Below are positions 1 through 6,839 of a stretch of DNA of 14,300 nt, piece after piece (the stretch's first letter is position 1; each line of letters opens with the position of its first letter). Both the position numbers and the translations under genes were made by a program. This DNA comes from CAYJLC01 sp044426345 (GTDB lineage: Bacteria; Bacillota; Clostridia; Oscillospirales; Butyricicoccaceae), in assembly GCA_044426345.1 (NCBI GenBank), contig JAWXUP010000063.1, positions 1-14,300 of the forward strand. Direction: 5' to 3'. Under the pieces are notes generated by a model. The model did not search any database. It saw nothing but the letters and a program-made list of their open reading frames with translations, and was not told where the DNA came from.

Positions 1-117
1 TCCACTACCACCACCTCCATAATAAACCTCATATCTGTGTGAATAGTCATCAATTATATCAAAAACCCAGTCGTTTAAGACCGACTTATTAATTTGAGTT
101 TTGTCAATTTTTTTCAT
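1..117 (-). CDS. Phage terminase large subunit, N-terminal fragment (cut by window edge)
   Basis: The 39 visible codons start at ATG 117-115 and run off the left edge. The reading MKKIDKTQINKSVLNDWVFD is followed by IIDDYSHRYEVYYGGGGSG. The RYEVYYGGxGSG stretch is the start of the Walker A loop seen in PBSX-type large terminase subunits, which normally reads GGxGSGKS; the K and S would lie just outside. In that family the protein is the ATP-driven motor and nuclease that packages DNA into a prohead. The start overlaps the upstream small frame by 14 nt and has no Shine-Dalgarno of its own. An in-frame stop lies a few codons upstream, so ATG 117 is the only sensible start, probably translated by coupling. 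Only about a tenth of the protein is visible, so the family call rests on this motif. Another P-loop ATPase of phage origin is possible. Confidence 0.72.
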   Translation of the reverse strand, partial: MKKIDKTQINKSVLNDWVFDIIDDYSHRYEVYYGGGGSG

Positions 118-271
118 CGTTGATAAACCATTTTAGAGCAGTTTCTTTAGGTTTTTTCTCAATTCTATCTAATATTTCAGTGCAAGCTTTGATAGCAATT
201 TTTTCATCTTCGTGATTACTTAGTGCAATCAGCTTGTCTAAAGCATTTTGATATACATCTGAATTTATAAT
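104..271 (-). CDS. Short terminase-small-subunit-like protein without an ATG start
   Basis: A 55-residue frame reads (M)INSDVYQNALDKLIALSNHE and continues DEKIAIKACTEILDRIEKKP before ending KETALKWFINDEKN. The pattern ALxxLxxLxxxxDExxAIKAxxxILDRxxKKP resembles the helical C-terminal part of small terminase subunits, which help the large subunit recognise DNA. It is directly upstream of, and overlaps, the large subunit gene. No ATG exists in this frame back to the stop near 337. A good AGGAG (283-279) sits 7 nt before ATT 271-269 and 10 nt before ATA 268-266. GTG 277-275 is only 1 nt from the ribosome binding site. Initiation at ATT is my choice and is unusual. The protein is much shorter than typical small terminases and lacks an N-terminal helix-turn-helix domain, so it may be a remnant or a different small packaging-operon protein. 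Confidence 0.5.
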   Translation of the reverse strand: MINSDVYQNALDKLIALSNHEDEKIAIKACTEILDRIEKKPKETALKWFINDEKN

Positions 272-312
272 AAACACACTCCTTTTAGTTTTATTTGTTT
301 TTGTTATACGGA

Positions 313-331
313 AAGTTGTAGCTACAAACTT
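313..331. promoter_or_regulatory. Inverted repeat in the terminase operon leader
   Basis: TTGTAGCTACAA (316-327) is a perfect 12-bp palindrome. With one unpaired base it extends to AAG...CTT (313-331). It lies in the untranslated leader between the promoter and the first frame. It could be an RNA hairpin or a second operator; its sequence is unlike the XRE sites. Confidence 0.4.
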
Positions 332-335
332 TTTC

Positions 336-350
336 TACACGTTGTGTTTA
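336..350 (+). promoter_or_regulatory. Putative XRE repressor operator (distal copy)
   Basis: TACACGTTGTGTTTA is a quasi-dyad (TACAC-N5-GTTTA). It differs at one position from TACACGTTTTGTTTA, the consensus built from four sites between the divergent genes at 12404 and 12578. It lies just downstream of the predicted start of the terminase promoter. Site 12416-12430 has a similar position relative to the leftward promoter at 12442-12470. Binding by the XRE protein at 12578-12970 is inferred. Confidence 0.6.
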
Positions 351-363
351 GTCCGTGCTTAAT

Positions 364-392
364 ATAATACTTGCAAAGTTTAAAACTGTCAA
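364..392 (-). promoter_or_regulatory. Strong sigma-A promoter of the leftward terminase operon
   Basis: On the minus strand TTGACA (392-387) is followed by a 17-nt spacer and TATTAT (369-364). The -35 box is a perfect consensus match with optimal spacing. Transcription would start near 357, giving a leader of about 85 nt before the small frame at 271. The predicted start is followed at once by the putative repressor operator at 336-350. Confidence 0.8.
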
Positions 393-426
393 GACTTTTT
401 TTGAAAATTTTTAAAATAAAATTATA

Positions 427-455
427 TTGAAGTTTTTTTGAATTTGGTGTAAAAT
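427..455 (+). promoter_or_regulatory. Probable radC promoter
   Basis: TTGAAG (427-432), a 17-nt T-rich spacer and TAAAAT (450-455) make a reasonable sigma-A promoter about 50 nt before the radC start. It diverges from the terminase promoter, with the -35 boxes about 35 bp apart. A GATAAT at 456-461 is an alternative -10 box. Confidence 0.55.
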
Positions 456-505
456 GATAATATGGAAATTATGCGCTTAAATTATACATAGTAAGAGGTA
501 AAAAA

Positions 506-1195
506 ATGTCAGTACATCAAGGACACAGAAATCGAGTTAAAGAAAAGTTTTTAGAAAACGGTTTTAGAGGTATGCATCCGCATGAAAAATTAGAGTTTTT
601 ACTATTTTTTTCAATACCAAGAGGAGATACGAATCCAATTGCGCATAATTTATTGGAAAGATTTGGAAATATAGCTGGAGTGTTTGATGCGACTATTGAA
701 GAATTGTCAAAAGTTAAAGGAGTTGGAATAAATACAGCGATTTTAATTAAAGCTATTCCACAATTTGCCAGGGAATATGCGGAATCAACTAGAACATTGA
801 ATATAATTTCTAGCACAACAGAAGCTGGAAAACATATGCTTCCGAAATTTATTGGTTGCACAAGAGAAACGCTGTACATAACATTACTTGATAATAAATC
901 AAACGTCATCAAAGATGTTTTCATATCGGAAGGAACGGTTAATCAAGTTAGTGTAAACGTTAGAAAAATCATCGAACTTAGCATAAAATATGAGGCATCA
1001 CGGGTGATTTTGGGACATAATCACCCAAATGGATTAGCGCTACCATCTCTTGCTGACGAATACACAACAAATAAAGTTCGTGATGCGTTGGCACTTATTG
1101 GAGTAGATCTGTTTGACCATATCGTTGTTGCCGATGATGATTACGTTTCGATGTATGATAGCGGATATTTTAGCAAAGCGAAGAGGGGAAGATGA
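506..1195 (+). CDS. radC: RadC family JAB/MPN-domain protein
   Basis: This 229-residue protein has the normal RadC length and layout. An N-terminal helical part contains a helix-hairpin-helix-like stretch (KVKGVGINTAILI, about residues 69-81). The C-terminal JAB/MPN+ domain has SEG (E142), HNHPNG (H171, H173) and a downstream aspartate (D184), the metal-ligand set of this metalloprotease-like fold. The family was historically called a DNA repair protein, but its real activity is unsettled. The usual motif reads HNHPSG; here the serine is asparagine. ATG 506 is preceded by AAGAGGT at good spacing. The gene stands alone. It diverges from the terminase operon and converges on the his operon, with a shared terminator at 1294-1339. 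RadC-like genes occur on chromosomes and on mobile elements; nothing here decides between the two. Confidence 0.93.
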   Translation: MSVHQGHRNRVKEKFLENGFRGMHPHEKLEFLLFFSIPRGDTNPIAHNLLERFGNIAGVFDATIEELSKVKGVGINTAILIKAIPQFAREYAESTRTLNIISSTTEAGKHMLPKFIGCTRETLYITLLDNKSNVIKDVFISEGTVNQVSVNVRKIIELSIKYEASRVILGHNHPNGLALPSLADEYTTNKVRDALALIGVDLFDHIVVADDDYVSMYDSGYFSKAKRGR

Positions 1196-1285
1196 GAATT
1201 CAATATAAATAGATTACTTTTTACACTAAGTGTTGCTACGTCTCTTGCTCTGATTTTTGCATACACACTTATCTTGAGTAGGTAA
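1192..1285 (+). pseudogene. Interrupted small membrane peptide frame after radC
   Basis: An ATG overlaps the radC stop (ATGA, 1192-1195) but reads only MRIQYK before TAG. In the next frame, which is also the radC frame beyond its TGA, the DNA encodes NRLLFTLSVATSLALIFAYT followed by LILSR and TAA 1283-1285, a clear single membrane helix. A shift of one base near 1209 would join the start to the helix, giving about 30 residues. It may be a broken micro-gene, a sequencing error or chance coding. I do not recognise the peptide. Confidence 0.25.
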
Positions 1286-1293
1286 TAAATATA

Positions 1294-1339
1294 AAAAAAC
1301 ACCAAATTCAAAGCTTTTTGCAAGAATTTGGTGTTTTTT
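1294..1339. terminator. Bidirectional rho-independent terminator between radC and the his operon
   Basis: A 16-bp perfect stem pairs 1294-1309 (A-run, then CACCAAATTC) with 1324-1339 (GAATTTGGTG, then T-run) around a 14-nt loop. The A/T runs give a U tract on either strand. It can therefore end both rightward radC transcripts and the leftward his operon. Confidence 0.92.
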
Positions 1340-1348
1340 ATTAATTTT

Positions 1349-2152
1349 TTATAGATTCACTTCGTCAAAACCATTTTTAGTTAGGAACATTTGTTTTTTA
1401 AATCCGTAATCTTTTAAAATTTTAACTGACTCATTGTAAAAACAGTCGATAGAATCGGCGTGATGAGCGTCTGAAGTGATGATAATTTTCGCATTGTTTT
1501 CTTTTAACAGGTGCAATAAATAAGGCGCAGGATAGAAACGATTAGTATAACCACGAGAGATGGCACCAGTGTTAATTTCAAAGATAATACCATTTTTGAT
1601 ACATTTCTCTAGTGCAGAGTTAGCAATATCGAGATATTTGTTAGATTTTTCATCAAAAAGGTCATTCAAAATGTTATATTTTGTTACTAAATCAAAATGA
1701 CCGAGAATATCTCCATATTTCGATGCCTCCACAACAAGGCGATAATATTCTGTAATATACGCATAAAAATCGCCATCATATCTACGTGTCACATCGTCAA
1801 TTATATTCGCTTTTTGAAAATCCACCTCCAAAACTTCATCATCTTTTATGATGGCATGGACAGAAGATATCGTGTAATCATATGGTGATAAGTCAATAGG
1901 ATAAAGCTGTTCGGTCTCCAAACCGAGAAAAATTTCGCATTTTTTTTCATATTTTTGCTTTAATTCGTTGATTTCAGCTATATATTGAGGCAAATTCTCA
2001 TAAGTCATACAATATCCGTTTTTTATTGGAATAGGCGAGTGTCCAGAAAAACCGACTGACTTTAAACCTTTTGAGATAGCAGACTCAATCATTTCTGTAG
2101 CAGAAAATTTGCCGTCGCAATAGGTAGTATGTGTATGTAAATTTTGTAGCAT
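1349..2152 (-). CDS. hisK: Histidinol-phosphatase, PHP family
   Basis: The product removes phosphate from L-histidinol phosphate, step 8 of histidine synthesis (EC 3.1.3.15), in the cytoplasm. It has 267 residues, normal for the HisJ/HisK-type PHP phosphatase. Metal-site residues of the PHP fold are visible: HTH (H6, H8), D13, GHS (H38), LGLETE (E79), SSVH (H99), GHFD (H152, D154) and SDAHH (D228, H230). The ATG shares one base with the hisIE stop (TAATG), so it is the last gene of the operon and is translationally coupled; the terminator follows about 10 nt after its stop. HisB in this operon lacks a phosphatase domain, so this gene supplies the missing activity. A PHP phosphatase with another substrate is possible in principle, but the context argues against it. 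The symbols hisK and hisJ are both used for this family. Confidence 0.93.
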   Translation of the reverse strand: MLQNLHTHTTYCDGKFSATEMIESAISKGLKSVGFSGHSPIPIKNGYCMTYENLPQYIAEINELKQKYEKKCEIFLGLETEQLYPIDLSPYDYTISSVHAIIKDDEVLEVDFQKANIIDDVTRRYDGDFYAYITEYYRLVVEASKYGDILGHFDLVTKYNILNDLFDEKSNKYLDIANSALEKCIKNGIIFEINTGAISRGYTNRFYPAPYLLHLLKENNAKIIITSDAHHADSIDCFYNESVKILKDYGFKKQMFLTKNGFDEVNL

Positions 2153-2781
2153 TATTGCATTTTTTCCTGTTTAATTTTAGTATCGATAACGTGACGAGAG
2201 CCTAATTCATCACGAATTTCATTGACTGAAATACCCATTTCGGCCATTAAAACCAATAAATGATAGCTTAAATCTGCAATTTCGTAAATAGTTTCTTTTC
2301 TATCATCGTTCATAGCACCGATAACAACTTCGGTACATTCTTCACCAACTTTTTTAAGGATTTTTTCCTTTCCTTTTTCAAATAAATATGTGGTATAAGA
2401 TTTTTCAGGCATAGTTAATTTACGTTCTGCTATTAAATTAGCTAAACCATCAATTGAAAAAGACTGTCTATCGCTTGAAACATCATTAAAAAAGCAAGAA
2501 TTAGCACCAGTGTGACAAGCAGGACCATCAGCTACAACTTTAACTAACAGTGTGTCATTATCACAATCTAAACTCATACTCATAACTTTTTGGCGATTGC
2601 CACTAGTTGCACCTTTTCTCCAAAGCTCTTGCCTTGAGCGTGAATAAAAACACGTGTAACCTTCTTTTTGTGTAATTTCAAAGCTTTCAGAGTTCATATA
2701 AGCAAGCATTAAAACTTCGCCTGTATAAAAATCCTGAACGATAGCAGGCATCAAACCCTGCTCATTCCATTTAATTTGCAT
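2152..2781 (-). CDS. hisIE: Bifunctional phosphoribosyl-AMP cyclohydrolase / phosphoribosyl-ATP pyrophosphatase
   Basis: This 209-residue fusion catalyses steps 2 and 3 of histidine synthesis (EC 3.6.1.31 and 3.5.4.19). The HisI domain, about residues 1-105, shows SRSRxxLWxKGxTSGN (47-62), the metal motif DCDND (72-76) and CHTGANSC (C89, C96). The HisE domain, about 112-205, shows KSYTTYLFEKG (127-137), KKVGEECTE (143-151) and EIADLSYHLLVLM (167-179), the acidic metal-binding helices of the pyrophosphatase. Its first 11 nt overlap the end of hisF, and its stop shares a base with the phosphatase start, so translation is tightly coupled. GAGG lies 7 nt before the ATG. No key residue appears to be missing. 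Confidence 0.97.
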   Translation of the reverse strand: MQIKWNEQGLMPAIVQDFYTGEVLMLAYMNSESFEITQKEGYTCFYSRSRQELWRKGATSGNRQKVMSMSLDCDNDTLLVKVVADGPACHTGANSCFFNDVSSDRQSFSIDGLANLIAERKLTMPEKSYTTYLFEKGKEKILKKVGEECTEVVIGAMNDDRKETIYEIADLSYHLLVLMAEMGISVNEIRDELGSRHVIDTKIKQEKMQ

Positions 2782-3541
2782 CTAAAATCCTCATTTCTAT
2801 GTCATTTTTGCGTAAATATTGTTTCAAATCACCGATATTTACGGTTTTGTAGTGAAAAATTGAAGCGGCAAGTCCAGCATCAACTTTTGGAATTGTCGAA
2901 AATAATTCCTTAAAATCTTGCATATTGCCAGCGCCACCACTCGCAATTACAGGTATACTTACAGTATCGCATATTTTTTGCAAAAGTTCAAGGTCAAATC
3001 CATTTTTTACGCCATCGGTATCGATACTATTTACAACAATTTCACCAGCACCTAGGTCTTCGCCACGTTTTATCCATTCAATTGCGTCAATATCAGTAAG
3101 TTCACGACCACCTAAACGACATACACGAAACTTGCCATCAACACGTTTTATATCTGCAGAAAGCACTACACATTGGCTACCGTATTTTTTTGCAGCCTCA
3201 TACATTAAACTAGGATTTTTGATTGCACCAGAATTAACTGACACTTTGTCAGCGCCACATTTTAAAACTCTGTCAAAATCTGAAATTTCATTAATGCCAC
3301 CACCAACAGTTAGTGGAATAAAGATTTCACTAGCAACTTTTGTTAAAATATCGGTAAACAGGCCTCTTTTTTCAAAACTTGCAGTAATATCGTAAAAGAC
3401 AAGCTCATCTGCGCCACTTTCGTTATAAAATTTAGCGAGCGTAATAGGATTTTCGACGTCACGAACACCTTCGAAGTTCACGCCTTTAACAACGCGTCCA
3501 TCTCTAATGTCTAAACAGGGGATAATTCTTTTTGTAATCAT
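2771..3541 (-). CDS. hisF: Imidazole glycerol phosphate synthase, cyclase subunit
   Basis: HisF is the (beta/alpha)8-barrel subunit that uses ammonia from HisH to turn PRFAR into imidazole glycerol phosphate and AICAR. The product has 256 residues, the normal size. The two catalytic aspartates are visible: D11 in IIPCLDIRDGRVVKG and D129 in VLSADIKR. The phosphate-binding loops TVGGGI (77-82) and IASGGAGN are also visible. The start overlaps the hisA stop by 4 nt (ATGA), with GGAGG about 10 nt upstream inside hisA. The end overlaps the hisIE start by 11 nt. Confidence 0.97.
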   Translation of the reverse strand: MITKRIIPCLDIRDGRVVKGVNFEGVRDVENPITLAKFYNESGADELVFYDITASFEKRGLFTDILTKVASEIFIPLTVGGGINEISDFDRVLKCGADKVSVNSGAIKNPSLMYEAAKKYGSQCVVLSADIKRVDGKFRVCRLGGRELTDIDAIEWIKRGEDLGAGEIVVNSIDTDGVKNGFDLELLQKICDTVSIPVIASGGAGNMQDFKELFSTIPKVDAGLAASIFHYKTVNIGDLKQYLRKNDIEMRILDAN

Positions 3542-4245
3542 ATTTTCAAAGCCTCCGCAAGTGAAATTTTACCTTCATAAATCGCCTTGCCAACGATAGC
3601 ACCGTGACAGCCGATTTCATTTAATTTTTTTATTTCTTCAAGAGAGCTAACACCGCCTGATGCAATGATTTTCAAGCCATTTATGCGACATAATTTTTCG
3701 TAAGCCGGTAAATTACAGCCTGAAAGCATACCGTCTTTTGAAATATCAGTGTAAATTATAGTTGAAACACCGATATCAGACATTTGTTTACAAAAATCAA
3801 AAGAATTTATGCCAGAGTTTTCAAGCCAGCCGTGAGTTGCTACCATTTCATCTTTAGCGTCAACACCAACTGCGATAGCATCACCGTATTTTTTTACCAT
3901 TTCAGCTACAAAATCAGGTTTTTTGGTAGCAATAGTCCCTAAAATAACACGATTTATGCCTAAATTGAGGTAATCATAAATACGTTTTTCATCACGAATA
4001 CCACCACCGATTTCTAAAAATAGACCTTTTACGCTTAAAATTTCAGAGATGGCTTGTTGATTAAGTGGAGTTCCTTCTTTAGCGCCATCTAAATCTACAA
4101 TGTGTAAATTACGTGCACCAGTATGTAAAAATTCAATTGCCATATCGGCAATATTTTCACTATATATTTTAACTTTATCGTAGTCGCCTTGAGAAAGACG
4201 AACGATTTTGTTATCTTTTAAGTCAATTGCTGGAAAAATTTCCAT
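3538..4245 (-). CDS. hisA: ProFAR isomerase (phosphoribosylformimino-AICAR ribotide isomerase)
   Basis: HisA catalyses the Amadori-type isomerisation of ProFAR to PRFAR (EC 5.3.1.16). The 235-residue protein has the half-barrel duplication typical of HisA/HisF. Catalytic residues are D8 (FPAIDLKDNKIVRL) and D129 (GVDAKD). Phosphate-binding glycines lie in EIGGGIRD (78-85) and IASGGVSS, and YTDISKDGM at 165-173 is typical. GGAG precedes the ATG at good spacing. A 28-nt gap separates it from the upstream DUF4491 gene, and it overlaps hisF by 4 nt downstream. Confidence 0.97.
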   Translation of the reverse strand: MEIFPAIDLKDNKIVRLSQGDYDKVKIYSENIADMAIEFLHTGARNLHIVDLDGAKEGTPLNQQAISEILSVKGLFLEIGGGIRDEKRIYDYLNLGINRVILGTIATKKPDFVAEMVKKYGDAIAVGVDAKDEMVATHGWLENSGINSFDFCKQMSDIGVSTIIYTDISKDGMLSGCNLPAYEKLCRINGLKIIASGGVSSLEEIKKLNEIGCHGAIVGKAIYEGKISLAEALKI

Positions 4246-4273
4246 TTTGTTCTCCTTTTTAGATTAGAAGTTA

Positions 4274-4555
4274 TTATTTGTTAGGATTTTTAGGGAACCA
4301 ACCCTTTTTTACACGTTCTTCTTGCTCGAAAAGCTCTTTAACACTCCAAAAACAAGTAAAACCAACAGTTCCTAAAATAGCACTAATTTCTATTTTGTTG
4401 ATTAATAACGAACATAATACAAATGCAATTCCGAGAATTATAAAGATAGGAAAAGCTTTTTTTCCTATATAATATTCAGTTTTTATAACTATAGGATGAA
4501 AAATTCCAATAATCAAAAAAGTCGCTATTCCTATAATAAGACCTGTAAAATGCAT
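4274..4555 (-). CDS. DUF4491 small membrane protein inside the his operon
   Basis: The 93-residue product matches the DUF4491 family as I know it: an opening like MHFTGLIIGIATFLIIGIFH, a YYIGKKAFP linker, a middle hydrophobic stretch, and the conserved tail FWSVKELFEQEERVKKGWFP followed by KNPNK. I see three likely membrane helices, at about residues 3-22, 33-52 and 57-70, then a charged cytoplasmic-type tail. The function is unknown. It sits in the his operon on the same strand, 25 nt after hisH and 28 nt before hisA, with its own ribosome binding site (AAGGGG, 6 nt before ATG). It splits the usual hisH-hisA junction and is the only member not required by the pathway. The gaps on both sides are wider than elsewhere in the operon, which suggests insertion. 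A link to histidine metabolism is inference only. Confidence 0.85.
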   Translation of the reverse strand: MHFTGLIIGIATFLIIGIFHPIVIKTEYYIGKKAFPIFIILGIAFVLCSLLINKIEISAILGTVGFTCFWSVKELFEQEERVKKGWFPKNPNK

Positions 4556-4580
4556 AAAACACCCCTTAAACTACACTTTG

Positions 4581-5189
4581 TTAATTATATTCGTAAAAAG
4601 CTTTAAGCATTCTAAGTCCAACCTCACCAGATTTTTCAGGATGAAATTGACAGCCAAAAATATTTTCATTTTGCACAGTTGCAGTTAAATCTATATCATA
4701 ATTAGCAGTTGCAGCAACAAACTTTTCAGGTGTTTTAGCGTAGAAAGAATGTACAAAATACACATAATCATTACTTTTTGTGTACTTTAAAATAGGGCAA
4801 TCGCTTTTAATATCAAGTTTATTCCAGCCCATATGTGGAACTTTGAGGTCAGAAGAAATTTTATCTTTCATACCAACAACATCGCCAGGGATTAAGCCTA
4901 AACCATCGTATTCTCCAAATTCATAACCTTTTTCAAATAGCAGTTGCATACCTAAACATATGCCCATAAGAGGTTTTTTCTTAGAATTTTCTATAACAAT
5001 TTGGTCTAACCCAGTATTTCGTAAAATTTCAGATGCATCGCCAAAAGCACCAACGCCAGGTAGAATAATATGACTTGCATCAGCGATTTTTTGATGATCA
5101 TTAGTGATAATTGTTGGAATTTCCAATTTTTTTAGTGATGCTGACAACGAAAAAAGGTTACCAACACCGTAATCTATAATTGCTATCAT
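4581..5189 (-). CDS. hisH: Imidazole glycerol phosphate synthase, glutamine amidotransferase subunit
   Basis: HisH hydrolyses glutamine and passes ammonia through the HisF barrel. The product has 202 residues, a normal class I amidotransferase. The triad is visible: C78 in MGICLGMQLLFE, then H183 and E185 in QFHPEKSGEVG. The oxyanion-strand region LPGVGAFGDA is at 43-52. The ATG shares one base with the hisB stop (TAATG), and an AAAGGA ribosome binding site lies about 8 nt upstream. Its partner hisF lies two genes further along, separated by DUF4491 and hisA. Confidence 0.97.
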   Translation of the reverse strand: MIAIIDYGVGNLFSLSASLKKLEIPTIITNDHQKIADASHIILPGVGAFGDASEILRNTGLDQIVIENSKKKPLMGICLGMQLLFEKGYEFGEYDGLGLIPGDVVGMKDKISSDLKVPHMGWNKLDIKSDCPILKYTKSNDYVYFVHSFYAKTPEKFVAATANYDIDLTATVQNENIFGCQFHPEKSGEVGLRMLKAFYEYN

Positions 5190-5776
5190 TAAATAAGTCC
5201 TTTCGTTGATGGAATTTCATTAGCAAATTTTTCGTCAATTTGCACAGCTTGGCGTAAAGAACGTGCTAAAGCCTTGAAAATTCCTTCTATAATATGGTGC
5301 GTATTTTCTCCACGAATTTGATTTATATGTAGAGTAATCCCAGATTCGCGAGCGAAAGCCATCATAAATTCTTTACAAAGCTCAGTGTCAAAATCACCAA
5401 CTTTTGGTGCATTTAATTGAATATTTTCAACTAAAAGACCACGTCCACTGATGTCAAGAGATACTTGAATTAGAGCTTCGTCCATTGGAACAAAAAAAGT
5501 TCCGTAACGGCAAATACCTTTTTTATCACCCAAAGCTTGTTTGATTGCTTGACCTAAAGTGATAGCGATATCTTCGGCTGTATGATGAAAATCAACATAA
5601 ATATCACCGTCGCAAACAACTTCAAAATCAAAGCGTGAGTGTGATGCAAAAAGTGTAAGCATATGGTCTAAAAAGCCACAATTTGTATTGATTACGCTCT
5701 TTCCAGTACCATCTAAGTTGAGTTTCAAAGCAATTTTGGTTTCGAATGTATTTCGAATAATTTCTGTATTACGCAT
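5189..5776 (-). CDS. hisB: Imidazoleglycerol-phosphate dehydratase (monofunctional)
   Basis: HisB dehydrates imidazole glycerol phosphate to imidazole acetol phosphate (EC 4.2.1.19). I start it at ATG 5776-5774, 6 nt after GGAAG, giving 195 residues and the usual beginning RNTxETxIxLxLNLDGTGK. The longer frame up to 5992 only reads through hisC in another frame. Manganese-binding motifs are visible: FLDHML, DFHHTAED and ENTHHIIEG. No N-terminal HAD phosphatase domain is present, unlike the fused enterobacterial HisB; the PHP phosphatase at the operon's end fills that role. It overlaps the hisC end by 8 nt and the hisH start by 1 nt. Confidence 0.97.
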   Translation of the reverse strand: MRNTEIIRNTFETKIALKLNLDGTGKSVINTNCGFLDHMLTLFASHSRFDFEVVCDGDIYVDFHHTAEDIAITLGQAIKQALGDKKGICRYGTFFVPMDEALIQVSLDISGRGLLVENIQLNAPKVGDFDTELCKEFMMAFARESGITLHINQIRGENTHHIIEGIFKALARSLRQAVQIDEKFANEIPSTKGLI

Positions 5777-6836
5777 TGTCTTCCTCCAAAATTTGTGCAA
5801 TTTGACGAACAACTTCGTCCATCTCTGCTTGAGTTCCGATTGAAATTCGAACATATTTACTGATTTTTTCTTTATCGAAATGGCGAACAAGAATTTTTCT
5901 ATCTTTAAGTTTTTGATATAATTTTGAACCGTGAATTTTATCATTTTTAGTAAAAATAAAGTTTGCTTTAGAAGGAATAGTATCAAAACCAAGTGCGTTA
6001 AGATCTTTTATAAATTTTTCGCGTGCATTTACAATTTTTTTAACACATTCTTTGAAATAAACGTCTTGTTCGATTGAAATAGCGCCTAAAGCTTGAGCTA
6101 ATGTGCCAACATTATAAGGATTGAAGGAATATTTGACACGATTTAGATCATCCATTAAAGTTTTGCTTGCAATTGCATAACCAAGTCGTCCACCAGCAAG
6201 ATTACGTGATTTTGAAAAAGTTCCGCAAACTATCAAGTTTTCGTATTTTTCGGTAAGTTTAACTGCACTTTCACCACCAAAATCAACATAAGCTTCATCG
6301 ATAACAACTACATTATTGGGATTATTTTGTACTATTTGTTCAATTTGACCAATAGATAAGCAAAGACCGGTTGGAGCGTTCGGATTTGCTATAACAATAG
6401 TTTTATTTTTGTTAAAATATTTCGTTACATCAATACTTAAATCTTCGTTTAATGGAATTTTTTCAGCACATAAACCGAATAAATCAGCATAAACTTCGTA
6501 AAATCCGTACGAAATTTCAGGAAAACATATTCCTATATTAGCATCGCAAAAAGTCATATAGCAAAAAACTAAAATCTCATCTGAACCATTGGCAAATATT
6601 ACATTTTCTTCGTTTATATCGTAATATTTGGCGAAAGTTTCAGTGAGTTTTTTACAAGTTGGATCATTATAATAATTGAGCGTTGCTCCTTTTTCTTGTA
6701 AAATATCTAAAGCTTCTTTGGGCGGAGAATATGGACTTTCATTAGTGTTTAACTTAATAAAATCACCAAGTTTTGGCTGTTCTCCGGGCGTGTAAGCTTG
6801 CAAATTTTGCAGTCTTTTAGATAAAAATTTACTCAT
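5769..6836 (-). CDS. hisC: Histidinol-phosphate aminotransferase
   Basis: This PLP enzyme of fold type I transfers an amino group from glutamate to imidazole acetol phosphate (EC 2.6.1.9). The product has 355 residues, the normal length. Motifs are LNTNESPYSPP (29-39), ANGSDEIL (82-89), NPNAPTG (151-157), DEAYVDF (180-186) and the PLP lysine K209 in GTFSKSRNLAGGRLGY. A C-terminal arginine (VRISIGT) would bind substrate carboxylate. AGGAG lies 6 nt before ATG 6836. It starts 3 nt after the hisD stop and overlaps hisB by 8 nt. Confidence 0.97.
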   Translation of the reverse strand: MSKFLSKRLQNLQAYTPGEQPKLGDFIKLNTNESPYSPPKEALDILQEKGATLNYYNDPTCKKLTETFAKYYDINEENVIFANGSDEILVFCYMTFCDANIGICFPEISYGFYEVYADLFGLCAEKIPLNEDLSIDVTKYFNKNKTIVIANPNAPTGLCLSIGQIEQIVQNNPNNVVVIDEAYVDFGGESAVKLTEKYENLIVCGTFSKSRNLAGGRLGYAIASKTLMDDLNRVKYSFNPYNVGTLAQALGAISIEQDVYFKECVKKIVNAREKFIKDLNALGFDTIPSKANFIFTKNDKIHGSKLYQKLKDRKILVRHFDKEKISKYVRISIGTQAEMDEVVRQIAQILEEDNA

Positions 6837-6839
6837 TTT

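Noticed and set aside
517..924. 135-codon minus-strand frame inside radC
   Set aside because: It is antisense to conserved RadC motifs, has no promoter or ribosome binding site, and its product resembles nothing I know.
2925..3395. 156-codon open frame on the plus strand across hisF
   Set aside because: It is the complement of a well-conserved hisF, has no ribosome binding site and shows a low-complexity Ser/Pro/Ile composition typical of an antisense shadow.
5777..5992. N-terminal extension of hisB
   Set aside because: This stretch is hisC read in another frame; the conserved HisB start and a good ribosome binding site lie at 5776.
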